The translations under genes were made by a program, and so were the position numbers. From Nitrospirota bacterium (GTDB lineage: Bacteria; Nitrospirota; Thermodesulfovibrionia; Thermodesulfovibrionales; Magnetobacteriaceae), in assembly GCA_015233485.1 (NCBI GenBank), contig JADFXO010000082.1, positions 1 to 12,358 of the forward strand: DNA of 12,358 bases. Direction: 5' to 3'. The notes beneath the pieces are model-generated. The model made no database searches and was not told where the DNA came from. It saw only the letters and a program-made list of their open reading frames with translations. Shown here in pieces: positions 1-5,276 of this stretch (position 1 is the stretch's first letter; each line of letters starts with the position of its first letter).

Positions 1-296
1 TGTCAAGTATTATTTGTTACAGAATTAACTTAAAAACATGCTTTCTAAACTAAATTTCGAGCTTATTTGGCTTTGTTTGGCTAATGACGGCTTGTTTAGT
101 ATAATAATCTGGGCGGAAAAACTGTAGACTATGTACAAGGTATAGATGTACTTATTTTTTCCTATTTGAATCTCCTGTTAGTCATCTCTTCTTGTGCATG
201 TGAGTGCACCTGTTTATTTGCTTAAATTCACAGGTTGTTCCCGGATCGGGTATCGTGCAGGCTTTGCCGGATCGGGCTGCGCCGATCTATGTATAT
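1..296 (-). other. Gene-poor left end with inverted repeats; candidate small RNA or leader
   Basis: I find no complete SD-preceded gene here. The stretch is AT-rich except for a GC-rich island at about 235-290. Inverted repeats visible: GATCGG/CCGATC at 270-275 and 282-287 (loop 6); CCCG/CGGG at 240-250 (loop 3); ACCTGT/ACAGGT at 208-213 and 230-235 (loop 16); GTGCA/TGCAC at 194-198 and 205-209 (loop 6). The 10-mer ccggatcggg occurs twice, at 241 and 267. The region lies just downstream of a minus-strand TTGACA / TATATT pair (329-297). A second TTGACA, at 6-1 on the minus strand, suggests another promoter whose -10 is outside the window. A minus-strand frame is open for about 34 codons from 290 leftward but has no start codon, so a decayed gene end is an alternative to an RNA. 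Confidence 0.3.
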
Positions 297-329
297 AATA
301 TAAAATAACGTTTTTTAAAAATTTGTCAA
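297..329 (-). promoter_or_regulatory. Possible sigma70 promoter facing left
   Basis: A perfect minus-strand -35 TTGACA lies at 329-324. The best -10, TATATT at 302-297, is 21 bases away, which is longer than the usual 17. A weaker TATTTT at 307-302 gives a spacing of 16. It would transcribe the gene-poor left end. It lacks the AAAATAACT upstream block of the other three promoters, so it is the weakest of the set. Confidence 0.4.
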
Positions 330-411
330 GCTTAAAATACAAAAAGAAATGCCGTCAAGTTCAATCTGGAGTCGAGCCAGCACGGGGAACTCAACGACAT
401 CTCCTTCTATA

Positions 412-1086
412 TTATACAGTCTTCACAACAAGAGTGTTTTTTAAGGAATATTCTACACATACAAAATCATTGTTGTCAAAAACCTCCTTTACCCATTCAG
501 CTACATCTCCTTCTATTGTATCTCTATAGGGGGCATACCCAACATAAAAACTTTTGACTATAATACGCCCTAAGAACATATCGTGTCTTTTGATTTTTCG
601 CCTTGTGTCTCTGTCTATCCAAACCATGCCGGTAACTGGAACACCTGTTGCGCTGACTTCATCGGCCTTTTTAGTCAAAAACTCAATTGCCCTTCTCTTT
701 GTATTCGTAACACCTTGTAATGCAATAAACCCATACCCACGCAAGTCACCAAACACTCTTGATACTTTGGCATCAAGGGTTTCAGTTCCAGCAGCAACAA
801 CTGTTCGGGCAATGATTTCCTCGGAAACAACTTTTCTTGTTTCAAAAAGTCCTGTTTCTAAATCCTCAAAACCTATAGCGCTTCTTCCATCATGATGTGT
901 AACATCAAGGGTGTGTCTGCATTTTCTGGAACCATCAGGTTGTATTCGACGAGTCCACCCGCAACAGTTACAGGAAACCGAAACATCAGAACCATCAGGA
1001 TACACCAGAACCTCGTAAACCACACTCGTGTCCGAGGATGATCTGTATTTGTACATTTTTACTGCGTATTCACGACCAAGCTTCAT
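412..1086 (-). CDS. SWIM-type zinc-finger protein, unknown function
   Basis: A 224-residue protein. Near the N-terminus is a C-x-C ... C-x-H arrangement (C39, C41, C56, H58) preceded by short predicted strands ending in VSVSC. This matches the SWIM zinc-finger pattern, which is used for nucleic-acid or protein contacts. The remaining roughly 150 residues are mixed alpha/beta and I do not recognise them. An excellent SD (AAGGAGG) precedes the ATG, and the start overlaps the previous stop as ATGA, so it is translationally coupled to the 103-residue protein upstream. After its TAA, a +1 frame stays open for about 34 codons with protein-like content, so the C-terminus may be cut short by a frameshift. 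The SWIM assignment rests on the motif alone. A DNA- or RNA-binding role is inference. Confidence 0.72.
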   Translation of the reverse strand: MKLGREYAVKMYKYRSSSDTSVVYEVLVYPDGSDVSVSCNCCGWTRRIQPDGSRKCRHTLDVTHHDGRSAIGFEDLETGLFETRKVVSEEIIARTVVAAGTETLDAKVSRVFGDLRGYGFIALQGVTNTKRRAIEFLTKKADEVSATGVPVTGMVWIDRDTRRKIKRHDMFLGRIIVKSFYVGYAPYRDTIEGDVAEWVKEVFDNNDFVCVEYSLKNTLVVKTV

Positions 1087-1394
1087 CGCAGTTCCTCCTT
1101 AAGAATTTTCAACTTTGGCTGAACCCATTCACTCACAAATGTCTTTTTGATCTCCGCTTTTCTCTTCGCCATACTGTCAAGGTTGTTTTTAAACACCATT
1201 TTCAGGCAATTGGCGAAAATTTCGTCCCTATTCAGTGGATTCATTCGGGCGTAAAGTTTTTGATACTGGGCTTCCGCCGCAAAAACAACTTCCGCAGCCA
1301 GTGTGTAGTTTACCGTGACACCGAACGACTCAGCCACTCTTTTTAAAGCCGGAATCCAGCGGGTCAGGTGGCTTGGCATTCGGTGAATATTCAT
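1083..1394 (-). CDS. Hypothetical protein, basic, helical
   Basis: I set the start at 1394 (MNIHRMPSH, 103 residues), not at the upstream ATG at 1421. GGAGAG sits 5 bases before 1394, whereas the upstream ATG has its GGAG directly adjacent. The protein is mostly alpha-helical, rich in Lys and Arg towards the C-terminus and without cysteine pairs or membrane segments. I do not recognise the family. It overlaps the SWIM-finger gene by four bases (ATGA), so the two are probably made together. It follows the 64-residue gene after 43 bases with no visible terminator, so all three are likely one transcript from the promoter at 1704-1676. Confidence 0.75.
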   Translation of the reverse strand: MNIHRMPSHLTRWIPALKRVAESFGVTVNYTLAAEVVFAAEAQYQKLYARMNPLNRDEIFANCLKMVFKNNLDSMAKRKAEIKKTFVSEWVQPKLKILKEELR

Positions 1395-1437
1395 AAAAAC
1401 TCTCCAGTCTTGAAAAATCATCTCCGAGATGTGTTAT

Positions 1438-1632
1438 TTAGTAGCTCGCAAGAACGGCGTCCACTGCGGGTTCAAACCCGAGATTTTTCTCGTCCATCAT
1501 GTTTGAAACCATAAGGTACGCCTTTTCACCGGCGATTTTGAAAAGCATCTGGTACTTCATGGCAATATCGGAAAGCGCAAGAGCCATTTTAGCCATCTTT
1601 GACTTTTTAACGGTGTACTGGTTGTTTTTCAT
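1438..1632 (-). CDS. Small hypothetical protein, first gene of a transcription unit
   Basis: 64 residues starting MKNNQYTVKK. A longer frame extends upstream, but the -35 and -10 of a strong promoter (1704-1676) lie inside that extension, so translation must begin near 1632. The start is preceded by AAAGGGTCGGGTT, an unusual leader shared with the genes at 3013 and 3181. The protein has a basic N-terminus, then a helical methionine-rich region and an acidic end. No known family is visible. As the first gene behind a consensus promoter with a leader of about 37 bases, it is likely expressed early and strongly (inference). Confidence 0.75.
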   Translation of the reverse strand: MKNNQYTVKKSKMAKMALALSDIAMKYQMLFKIAGEKAYLMVSNMMDEKNLGFEPAVDAVLASY

Positions 1633-1675
1633 AACCCGACCCTTTCTTTTAATGTTGTCTTCGTTTCTCATATAT

Positions 1676-1704
1676 AATATAATATAATGAAAGGGTTTTG
1701 TCAA
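1676..1704 (-). promoter_or_regulatory. Sigma70 promoter, repeated module copy 1
   Basis: On the minus strand, -35 TTGACA at 1704-1699, a 17-base spacer, then -10 TATATT at 1681-1676 within a run of ATATT repeats. AAAAATAACT lies directly upstream, as in two other promoters of this window. The predicted start of transcription is near 1669, some 37 bases before the ATG at 1632. Confidence 0.82.
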
Positions 1705-1731
1705 GAGTTATTTTTCATGGAGCGCATATTT

Positions 1732-1956
1732 TCAGGAATATTTTTTCATCAGCTCCATCATTTTATTAAAGTCGGTGGTTGGTTTTTCAAGAACCGAATT
1801 AACATCTTTCATATCAACAGAGGGAATTTTTTTGAGGGCTTCGACGGTTTCTTTAAGAGCGCGCGCATCAGTGAGAGTTCCAAAAATATACTCCGTGCTT
1901 ATATCACCGAGTTCACTACGAAAACAGCTTACTGTGTTTTTTTTAAGGCTTTTCAT
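1732..1956 (-). CDS. Small hypothetical protein, last gene of the 3181-1732 unit
   Basis: 74 residues with a clear SD (AAAGGAGG) 5 bases from the ATG. It begins with a basic stretch (MKSLKKN), continues with mixed polar sequence and ends with a helical, lysine- and methionine-rich tail (MMELMKKYS). No motif or family is recognised. It is the last gene before the next promoter. No hairpin with a T-run follows its stop, so readthrough into the unit starting at 1669 seems likely. Confidence 0.7.
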   Translation of the reverse strand: MKSLKKNTVSCFRSELGDISTEYIFGTLTDARALKETVEALKKIPSVDMKDVNSVLEKPTTDFNKMMELMKKYS

Positions 1957-1971
1957 AACAGCCTCCTTTGT

Positions 1972-2331
1972 TTATGAGGTGCCGCTTGCTTTCTTTAATG
2001 CTGAAATTCGTAATTCCTGAATTCCCTGACCCGAAAAAGCGTTTAACAAATCCGGTTCCTTGGGCTTTTTCCTTATAGGTGGCGAATTATAAATCTCCGT
2101 GCGTCTTGACGGTGGACGTCCAGATGGCGTCCAACTGTATTTCGGGGCGGTGTCTTCATACGAAGTGTACGGTGTACGAATCGCCCTTGGTATTGCATCA
2201 GGAGTGTCGTCGATCACGGTAACAGTACCTCCACGCGCCGTAATCCCCTTCTTTATTGCGGCAATATTTAAAGTGGGATACGACACCAGCTCCCGATTCG
2301 CTTCGCCGGGGACTTCGATTAGGTATTTCAT
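1972..2331 (-). CDS. Hypothetical protein with MKYxIExPG N-terminal module
   Basis: 119 residues. The first 40 or so (MKYLIEVPGE ... GGTVTVID) align by eye with the N-terminus of the 62-residue protein at 3267-3455 (MKYRIELPGQ ... GGNIFPVY): a strand, a variable loop, a helix and a glycine pair before another strand. After that the two differ. This protein adds a proline- and arginine-rich, probably disordered middle (about residues 45-90, with repeated SxRPPSRR-like and PPIRKKP patches) and a helical C-terminus. Its ATG overlaps the previous stop (ATGA), with GGGAG upstream. The module may be a small phage-specific fold. A linker carrying a peptide or nucleic-acid contact is inference. Confidence 0.75.
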   Translation of the reverse strand: MKYLIEVPGEANRELVSYPTLNIAAIKKGITARGGTVTVIDDTPDAIPRAIRTPYTSYEDTAPKYSWTPSGRPPSRRTEIYNSPPIRKKPKEPDLLNAFSGQGIQELRISALKKASGTS

Positions 2332-2732
2332 ACAGACGCTCCCATCAGCTTTGAAAGTTTGTCCTTGTTGGACACATTAAAAATCTGCTCCCAGTATTTT
2401 GGCATTTTCTTATACAGAATTATTAACTGTTTTGCCGTCAAAAAACCTCTTCTTCGCAATTGAGTGGCAAAAGAAGTAAGAATTTTCGCGTCCACACCAG
2501 TGAAACCAACTCTGTTCACATATTTCGTCTCCGCATTCTCCTTTTCATCCACTGTTTGAAGAGCATAAACCTCCAAAAGCGCTTTGTATGCCCATTTTTC
2601 GCTCGTCGATAACTTGCGCTGGATGAATTCTTTGGCACCAACTTTGGTAAGGGTAAGAGGTTTGTATTCAAGGGCACTCTTGACAGAAGTTTCTGGATTT
2701 TCTACTTCTGGCGCAGGAAGTTTGTCGTTCAT
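2328..2732 (-). CDS. Phage small protein with a GFxGxDA helical domain
   Basis: 134 residues. From about residue 45 to 118 it shows a pattern I recognise as recurrent in small phage proteins: a helix ending ALLEVYALQT-x-DE, then VGFTGVDA, then helices with KQLIILYKKMPKYWEQI. The family has no role I can name with certainty. The first 35 residues are proline-rich and probably flexible. The gene is coupled at both ends by ATGA overlaps (2729-2732 and 2328-2331), so it is the central member of a co-translated trio. No catalytic residues or metal sites are evident. Confidence 0.78.
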   Translation of the reverse strand: MNDKLPAPEVENPETSVKSALEYKPLTLTKVGAKEFIQRKLSTSEKWAYKALLEVYALQTVDEKENAETKYVNRVGFTGVDAKILTSFATQLRRRGFLTAKQLIILYKKMPKYWEQIFNVSNKDKLSKLMGASV

Positions 2733-3013
2733 ACATGTTCCTCGGTCACTTTTTTGTCGGCGTCCTCGTCTTCCACAACTTCCTTCTCTCTGTCATAGTA
2801 AGAAAAGGGCTGTTCGATGTTTCTCATGTAAGAAGAGGGTTGGCACCGAATCCATTCCGGTACTCTGTCTTTGTTCATCATCTCGTTCAACTCTTTAACC
2901 TCATCAATTATCTCGGCCTTCCATCCGGCAGGAAGTGCCGCCAACATCATTTCTGAGGTGTTGTCAAGAATCTTCACAACACCATTTGGAGAGGAAAATT
3001 TTACCTTCATCAT
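2729..3013 (-). CDS. Small hypothetical protein with acidic tail
   Basis: 94 residues beginning with two methionines (MMKVKFSSPNG). Either ATG could serve. The leader AAGGGGTCGGGT sits just before the first. The N-terminal 40 residues look like a compact alpha/beta unit, and the last 25 are strongly acidic (EVVEDEDADKK). Acidic tails of this kind are seen in proteins that mimic DNA or bind basic partners, but nothing here proves that. It follows the 49-residue gene after 18 bases and overlaps the next by four. Confidence 0.75.
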   Translation of the reverse strand: MMKVKFSSPNGVVKILDNTSEMMLAALPAGWKAEIIDEVKELNEMMNKDRVPEWIRCQPSSYMRNIEQPFSYYDREKEVVEDEDADKKVTEEHV

Positions 3014-3031
3014 ACCCGACCCCTTAAATTT

Positions 3032-3181
3032 TTAGGAAACATACTCTTTCGCCATTTTGCCAGAGGTGAAAAACTCGGCCAGTACCGAACTCCCGGCTTT
3101 CATCGGCTCTTTTGAGATACCAGAGGCTTCGTCTTCGACACTTTCTGGTATAAAGGTATCTTCATCAAGTTCACAGCTCAT
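3032..3181 (-). CDS. 49-residue small protein, first gene of a unit
   Basis: A short reading frame: ATG at 3181, TAA at 3034-3032, beginning MSCELDEDTF and ending KMAKEYVS. It is supported by GAAGGGTCGA before the ATG (the same leader motif as the starts at 3013 and 1632), by its position about 26 bases after the predicted transcription start of the promoter at 3242-3213, and by filling the gap before the next gene almost exactly. It is acidic in the first half and helical at the end. No family is recognised. Confidence 0.68.
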   Translation of the reverse strand: MSCELDEDTFIPESVEDEASGISKEPMKAGSSVLAEFFTSGKMAKEYVS

Positions 3182-3212
3182 TCGACCCTTCTTTCGTTCG
3201 TTGTTCTTATAT

Positions 3213-3242
3213 ATAATATAATATAAAAGAGTGTTTTGTCAA
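3213..3242 (-). promoter_or_regulatory. Sigma70 promoter, repeated module copy 2
   Basis: -35 TTGACA at 3242-3237 on the minus strand, followed by AAAC and an ATATT-repeat -10 region. TATATT at 3220-3215 gives a spacer of 16; TATTAT at 3218-3213 gives 18. AAAAATAACTA precedes the -35. It should drive the five-gene unit 3181 to 1732. Confidence 0.82.
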
Positions 3243-3266
3243 TAGTTATTTTTGATCTCACGCTCT

Positions 3267-3455
3267 TTATGCAGCACAAAGCTCCCGCTCTTTCACAGTT
3301 TTTAAAACTTCGTTACGGATTTCGTTCAACGGGTCTTTTTCATACACCGGGAAAATATTGCCGCCGAGAGAAGTTACTCTCTTGCTTAAAATCTCAAAAC
3401 TGATGTTCTCGACGACTTTCGCTTCTTGTCCGGGGAGTTCGATTCTGTATTTCAT
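3267..3455 (-). CDS. 62-residue protein, short form of the MKYxIExPG module
   Basis: The first 40 residues match the N-terminus of the 119-residue protein at 1972-2331. The rest is a short charged helix ending LCAA. The gene forms a transcription unit of its own behind the promoter at 3525-3497. The SD AAAGGAG lies about 8 bases before the ATG. Its untranslated leader carries one copy of the ATAACAAAACA repeat (3483-3473) right before the SD, so expression may be controlled through that element. A small regulator or a host-takeover peptide would fit. Neither is shown by the sequence. Confidence 0.78.
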   Translation of the reverse strand: MKYRIELPGQEAKVVENISFEILSKRVTSLGGNIFPVYEKDPLNEIRNEVLKTVKERELCAA

Positions 3456-3496
3456 AAGAACGTCTCCTTTATTGTTTTGTTATCTCATTCATGTAT

Positions 3497-3525
3497 AATA
3501 TAATATAAAGTAGAAGTTTTGTCAA
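3497..3525 (-). promoter_or_regulatory. Sigma70 promoter, repeated module copy 3
   Basis: -35 TTGACA at 3525-3520, a 17-base spacer and -10 TATATT at 3502-3497 on the minus strand, with GAAAATAACTA upstream. It drives the 62-residue gene starting at 3455. Predicted transcription start is near 3490. Confidence 0.82.
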
Positions 3526-3535
3526 TAGTTATTTT

Positions 3536-4189
3536 CACTACAGCACATATTTTTACACGCACTTTACTGGTTTGGCACCCACCCTGCTTTCGTATAACTC
3601 TACACCAGCACTATAGGTGACACAGCCATCTTAATAAGTAACAGTGTTTTAACACTACACAACACAAAATAAAACACTCGGTGAACTACCTGAGAATTCC
3701 GAAAAAGCTATAGGTGATAGGTGGCATGGGGTTGGAAAACTATGTTTTTATAGTACAAATAGTTGGAAAACCATGTTTTTTATAATACTACATTAGAAAC
3801 TATTCCTATTGTTGGAAACTTTATTTAAACTATGGGCTGGGCTTTATGTTTTGTTATATTGTTTTGTTATATTGTTTTGTTATCTGGCTCGTTGTTTTGT
3901 TATCTGACAATAAATTGCATAATACTTCTATCTTCAAAACCTACTCTATATCTTCTCTATATTCATCATTTTTAAAAATGGGCAAAACATAGTGGAAAAA
4001 CTGGCGCTTTCACCTATACATATTATATAACAAAAAGAAAATAGCGCAAAATTAACTTATAGCTTTAGCAAATTAATGTTATTGTTTTGTTATACAAATG
4101 AGAGCAAAAATCAGCGGTATTTCTCCCTTACAAAACATAAATTTAGTATGTTTTATAAATTGGTAACATGCAATTGAATGCATACGTAT
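3536..4189. other. AT-rich gene-free region, candidate replication origin or operator cluster
   Basis: About 650 bases without an SD-preceded reading frame on either strand. It contains five of the six ATAACAAAACA repeats, a pair of 26-27 bp repeats (3731-3788), and overlapping short palindromes near 4168-4191 (ATGCA/TGCAT, TACGTA). The word CTATAGGTGA occurs at 3611 and 3708, with TATAGGTGA inverted at 4018-4010. It separates the end of the long right operon from the promoter-rich left block. AT richness plus direct repeats fits an origin or a regulatory hub. There is no replication initiator gene in the window to support the origin reading. Confidence 0.45.
3731..3788. repeat. Pair of 26-27 bp direct repeats, 31 bp apart
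   Basis: Copies at 3731-3756 and 3762-3788 share gttggaaaac, then atg, a T-run and tac, differing by two substitutions and one extra T. A shorter third piece, gttggaaac, is at 3811-3819. A 31-base period is close to three helical turns, so proteins bound to the copies would lie on one DNA face. There are too few copies for a CRISPR array. Confidence 0.7.
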
Positions 4190-4370
4190 TCATGGGTTTT
4201 GAACTATAGTTTTATCCAGCTTTCCACATTTCTTGCATTTCAAAATAATAGTGGTTATTTTAAACATCCATATCGAAATAGAGGCTTTGGCTCCTAAAGA
4301 ACCCATACGTTCAATCGGGGGCCGGAATTACCTCTTTTGTTAATTGCTCCCATTTATGCTTGCAAAACAT
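4190..4370 (-). pseudogene. Small zinc-binding protein (CxH...CxxC) interrupted by one-base frameshift
   Basis: ATG at 4370, just after the previous stop, with SD AAGGAG 5 bases upstream. It reads MFCKHKWEQL and hits TGA after 19 codons. Taking one G out of the five-G run at 4317-4321 (C5 on the coding strand) joins it to a frame that reads IERMGSLGAK and ends KCKKCGKLDKTIVQNP at 4190. The joined protein has 59 residues, with C3/H5 and C45/C48 as a plausible zinc site, a layout common in small phage proteins. Continuity of protein-like sequence on both sides makes this one gene. Sequencing error, true decay and +1 slippage at GCC-CCC-GAT are all possible. It is the last gene of the right operon. 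Confidence 0.7.
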
Positions 4371-4371
4371 A

Positions 4372-4581
4372 TTATCTCCTTCGTGCAATCGGTTGTAGTT
4401 TTGGTTTCCGATACTGTGCTATTGTATCTTCAGCAAATCTCAACTTATCCTTCAGGGTCTTTATCTCGACATCCTTCAGTTGAAGCTGAACCTTGAAATC
4501 TGCTCTTGCATCACGCAGATCATCATACATCGTGTTGACCGTATCGGCCAAATCAGCTATCACTCTTTCTGAATCTTGCAT
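4372..4581 (-). CDS. Small coiled-coil protein
   Basis: 69 residues starting MQDSERVIAD, with a near-perfect SD (AAAGGAGGAG) before the ATG. Residues about 5-58 form one long charged helix with heptad-like leucine and isoleucine spacing (LKDVEIKTLKDKLRFAEDTI), so a parallel coiled coil or dimer is likely. The C-terminus is short and basic (PIARRR). It overlaps the upstream gene by 22 bases and is followed after one base by the frameshifted zinc protein. No enzymatic motif. A scaffold or adaptor role is inference. Confidence 0.72.
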   Translation of the reverse strand: MQDSERVIADLADTVNTMYDDLRDARADFKVQLQLKDVEIKTLKDKLRFAEDTIAQYRKPKLQPIARRR

Positions 4582-4748
4582 ACTCTCCTCCTTTGATCTT
4601 TTTCAATTATTGAAATCAAATAATCTAATCTCCCTGAAATCTGCTTTGTTCCATCAAACGGGAAGGGGAAAATAATAGTAGCCCAATCAACAGATGGAAC
4701 AGCTACGACTATGCATCTTCCTATCGTTTGAACACAAATATCTTGCAT
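4560..4748 (-). CDS. Small hypothetical protein
   Basis: 62 residues beginning MQDICVQTIG. I chose ATG 4748 because AAGGAG lies 5 bases before it; a GTG two codons earlier touches the SD and is unlikely. The N-terminal half is hydrophobic and strand-like (CIVVAVPSVDWATIIFPF), and the C-terminal half is a charged helix (RLDYLISIIEKDQRRR). This suggests a small alpha/beta fold and not a membrane protein. The start sits two bases after the stop of the DUF7694-like gene. Family unknown. Confidence 0.65.
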   Translation of the reverse strand: MQDICVQTIGRCIVVAVPSVDWATIIFPFPFDGTKQISGRLDYLISIIEKDQRRRVCKIQKE

Positions 4749-4750
4749 AA

Positions 4751-5094
4751 TCACTCCTTATACATATACAACTCCATCAAATTTGGAACCCTAATACCAT
4801 TCCATGTCCACAAATGGTACGTGTTACTCCTGTCCTTCAAATCAGCTTTTGCGGGATAAACTTCAACTGCTACAGTATCTACTCCCCAAAGATCATTTTT
4901 GATTTCCTGCATATCCATAAAACAGTGAATCATCTGATCGTCAATTCTACCTATTCTCAAATGTCTGAACCCGTTTACCTCATCATACATTATTTCGTAC
5001 TTACCGTCTTTTGTCTGCCAACACTTTGACACCCCGGCCAAGTGAGGGTACTTTCTTTGTCGATAGTTGAAGGACAAAATCGCGTATATTCCAT
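4751..5094 (-). CDS. DUF7694-like phage protein, probable one-base frameshift near the start
   Basis: The main frame (4751-5077) encodes features I associate with the phage DUF7694 family: RHLRIGRIDD, then MQEIKNDLWG, then AVEVYPAKADL-x-D and NTYHLW. The function of that family is unknown to me. The only in-frame start is a TTG at 5077 with no SD. A perfect GGAGG sits 4 bases before an ATG at 5094 that overlaps the previous stop (TAATG). That ATG reads MEYTRF and then leaves frame at the four-T run (A4 at 5076-5079). One more T would give MEYTRFLSFNYRQRKYP in frame, 114 residues. So either a base is missing, the ribosome slips -1, or the TTG is used. Confidence 0.72.
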
Positions 5095-5276
5095 TAGACC
5101 TCCATTAATATCTGCTTATCATTTTTTTCATCATTATCTTGTTTTGTAATATCTTCTTTTCCAAGCTGTACGATACGAGGGATGAGCTTTGACACTCTTT
5201 TCATTATTCTGTCAAGATCGCAAGTTATTTCGCTCACATCCTCAATCAACTGCAACATTGTTTCTTTTTTATCCAT
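5094..5276 (-). CDS. Small helical hypothetical protein
   Basis: 60 residues starting MDKKETMLQL at 5276, where AGGAG precedes the ATG by 4 bases. An upstream frame extension is ignored because it overlaps the TM peptide gene and lacks an SD. The chain is almost entirely helical (two helices, residues about 3-28 and 30-44), followed by a very polar tail (ITKQDNDEKNDK). The start shares a base with the stop of the 32-residue membrane peptide (TAATG), so the two are coupled. Family not recognised. Confidence 0.7.
   Translation of the reverse strand: MDKKETMLQLIEDVSEITCDLDRIMKRVSKLIPRIVQLGKEDITKQDNDEKNDKQILMEV

Larger units (their letters stand above)
3473..4093 (-). repeat. Six copies of the direct repeat ATAACAAAACA
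   Basis: The 11-mer ATAACAAAACA on the minus strand (tgttttgttat on plus) is found at 3473-3483, 3847-3857, 3860-3870, 3873-3883, 3893-3903 and 4083-4093. Three middle copies are in tandem with a 13-base period and the fourth follows after 20. All have the same orientation. One sits in the leader of the 62-residue gene. Such same-orientation arrays are typical of iterons or operator clusters. A 13-base period is short for classical iterons. Confidence 0.8.

Noticed and set aside
119..189. Open minus-strand frame of about 46 codons between roughly 173 and 36
   Set aside because: It has no ATG or GTG near the AGGAG, would need an ATA or distant TTG start, and reads as AT-rich filler.
235..290. 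tRNA in the GC-rich island
   Set aside because: No T-arm GGTTCRA motif, acceptor pairing or CCA end can be built on either strand.
332..400. 22-codon minus-strand frame with AAGGAG touching its ATG
   Set aside because: The SD has no spacing from the ATG, the peptide is hydrophobic low-quality sequence, and a different frame over the same bases looks more protein-like.
3611..3622. TATAGGTGACAC resembling the core of an SP6-type promoter
   Set aside because: Only about ten bases match, the other occurrences of CTATAGGTGA do not keep the rest, and no phage RNA polymerase is present in the window.
3731..3903. CRISPR-like repeat array
   Set aside because: The repeats are too few or too short, the spacing is not spacer-like, and no cas genes or leader are present.
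4270..4330. Intrinsic terminator after the right operon
   Set aside because: Only weak mismatched stems are visible on the minus strand and no T-run follows. The stretch is better explained as the coding part of the frameshifted zinc protein.
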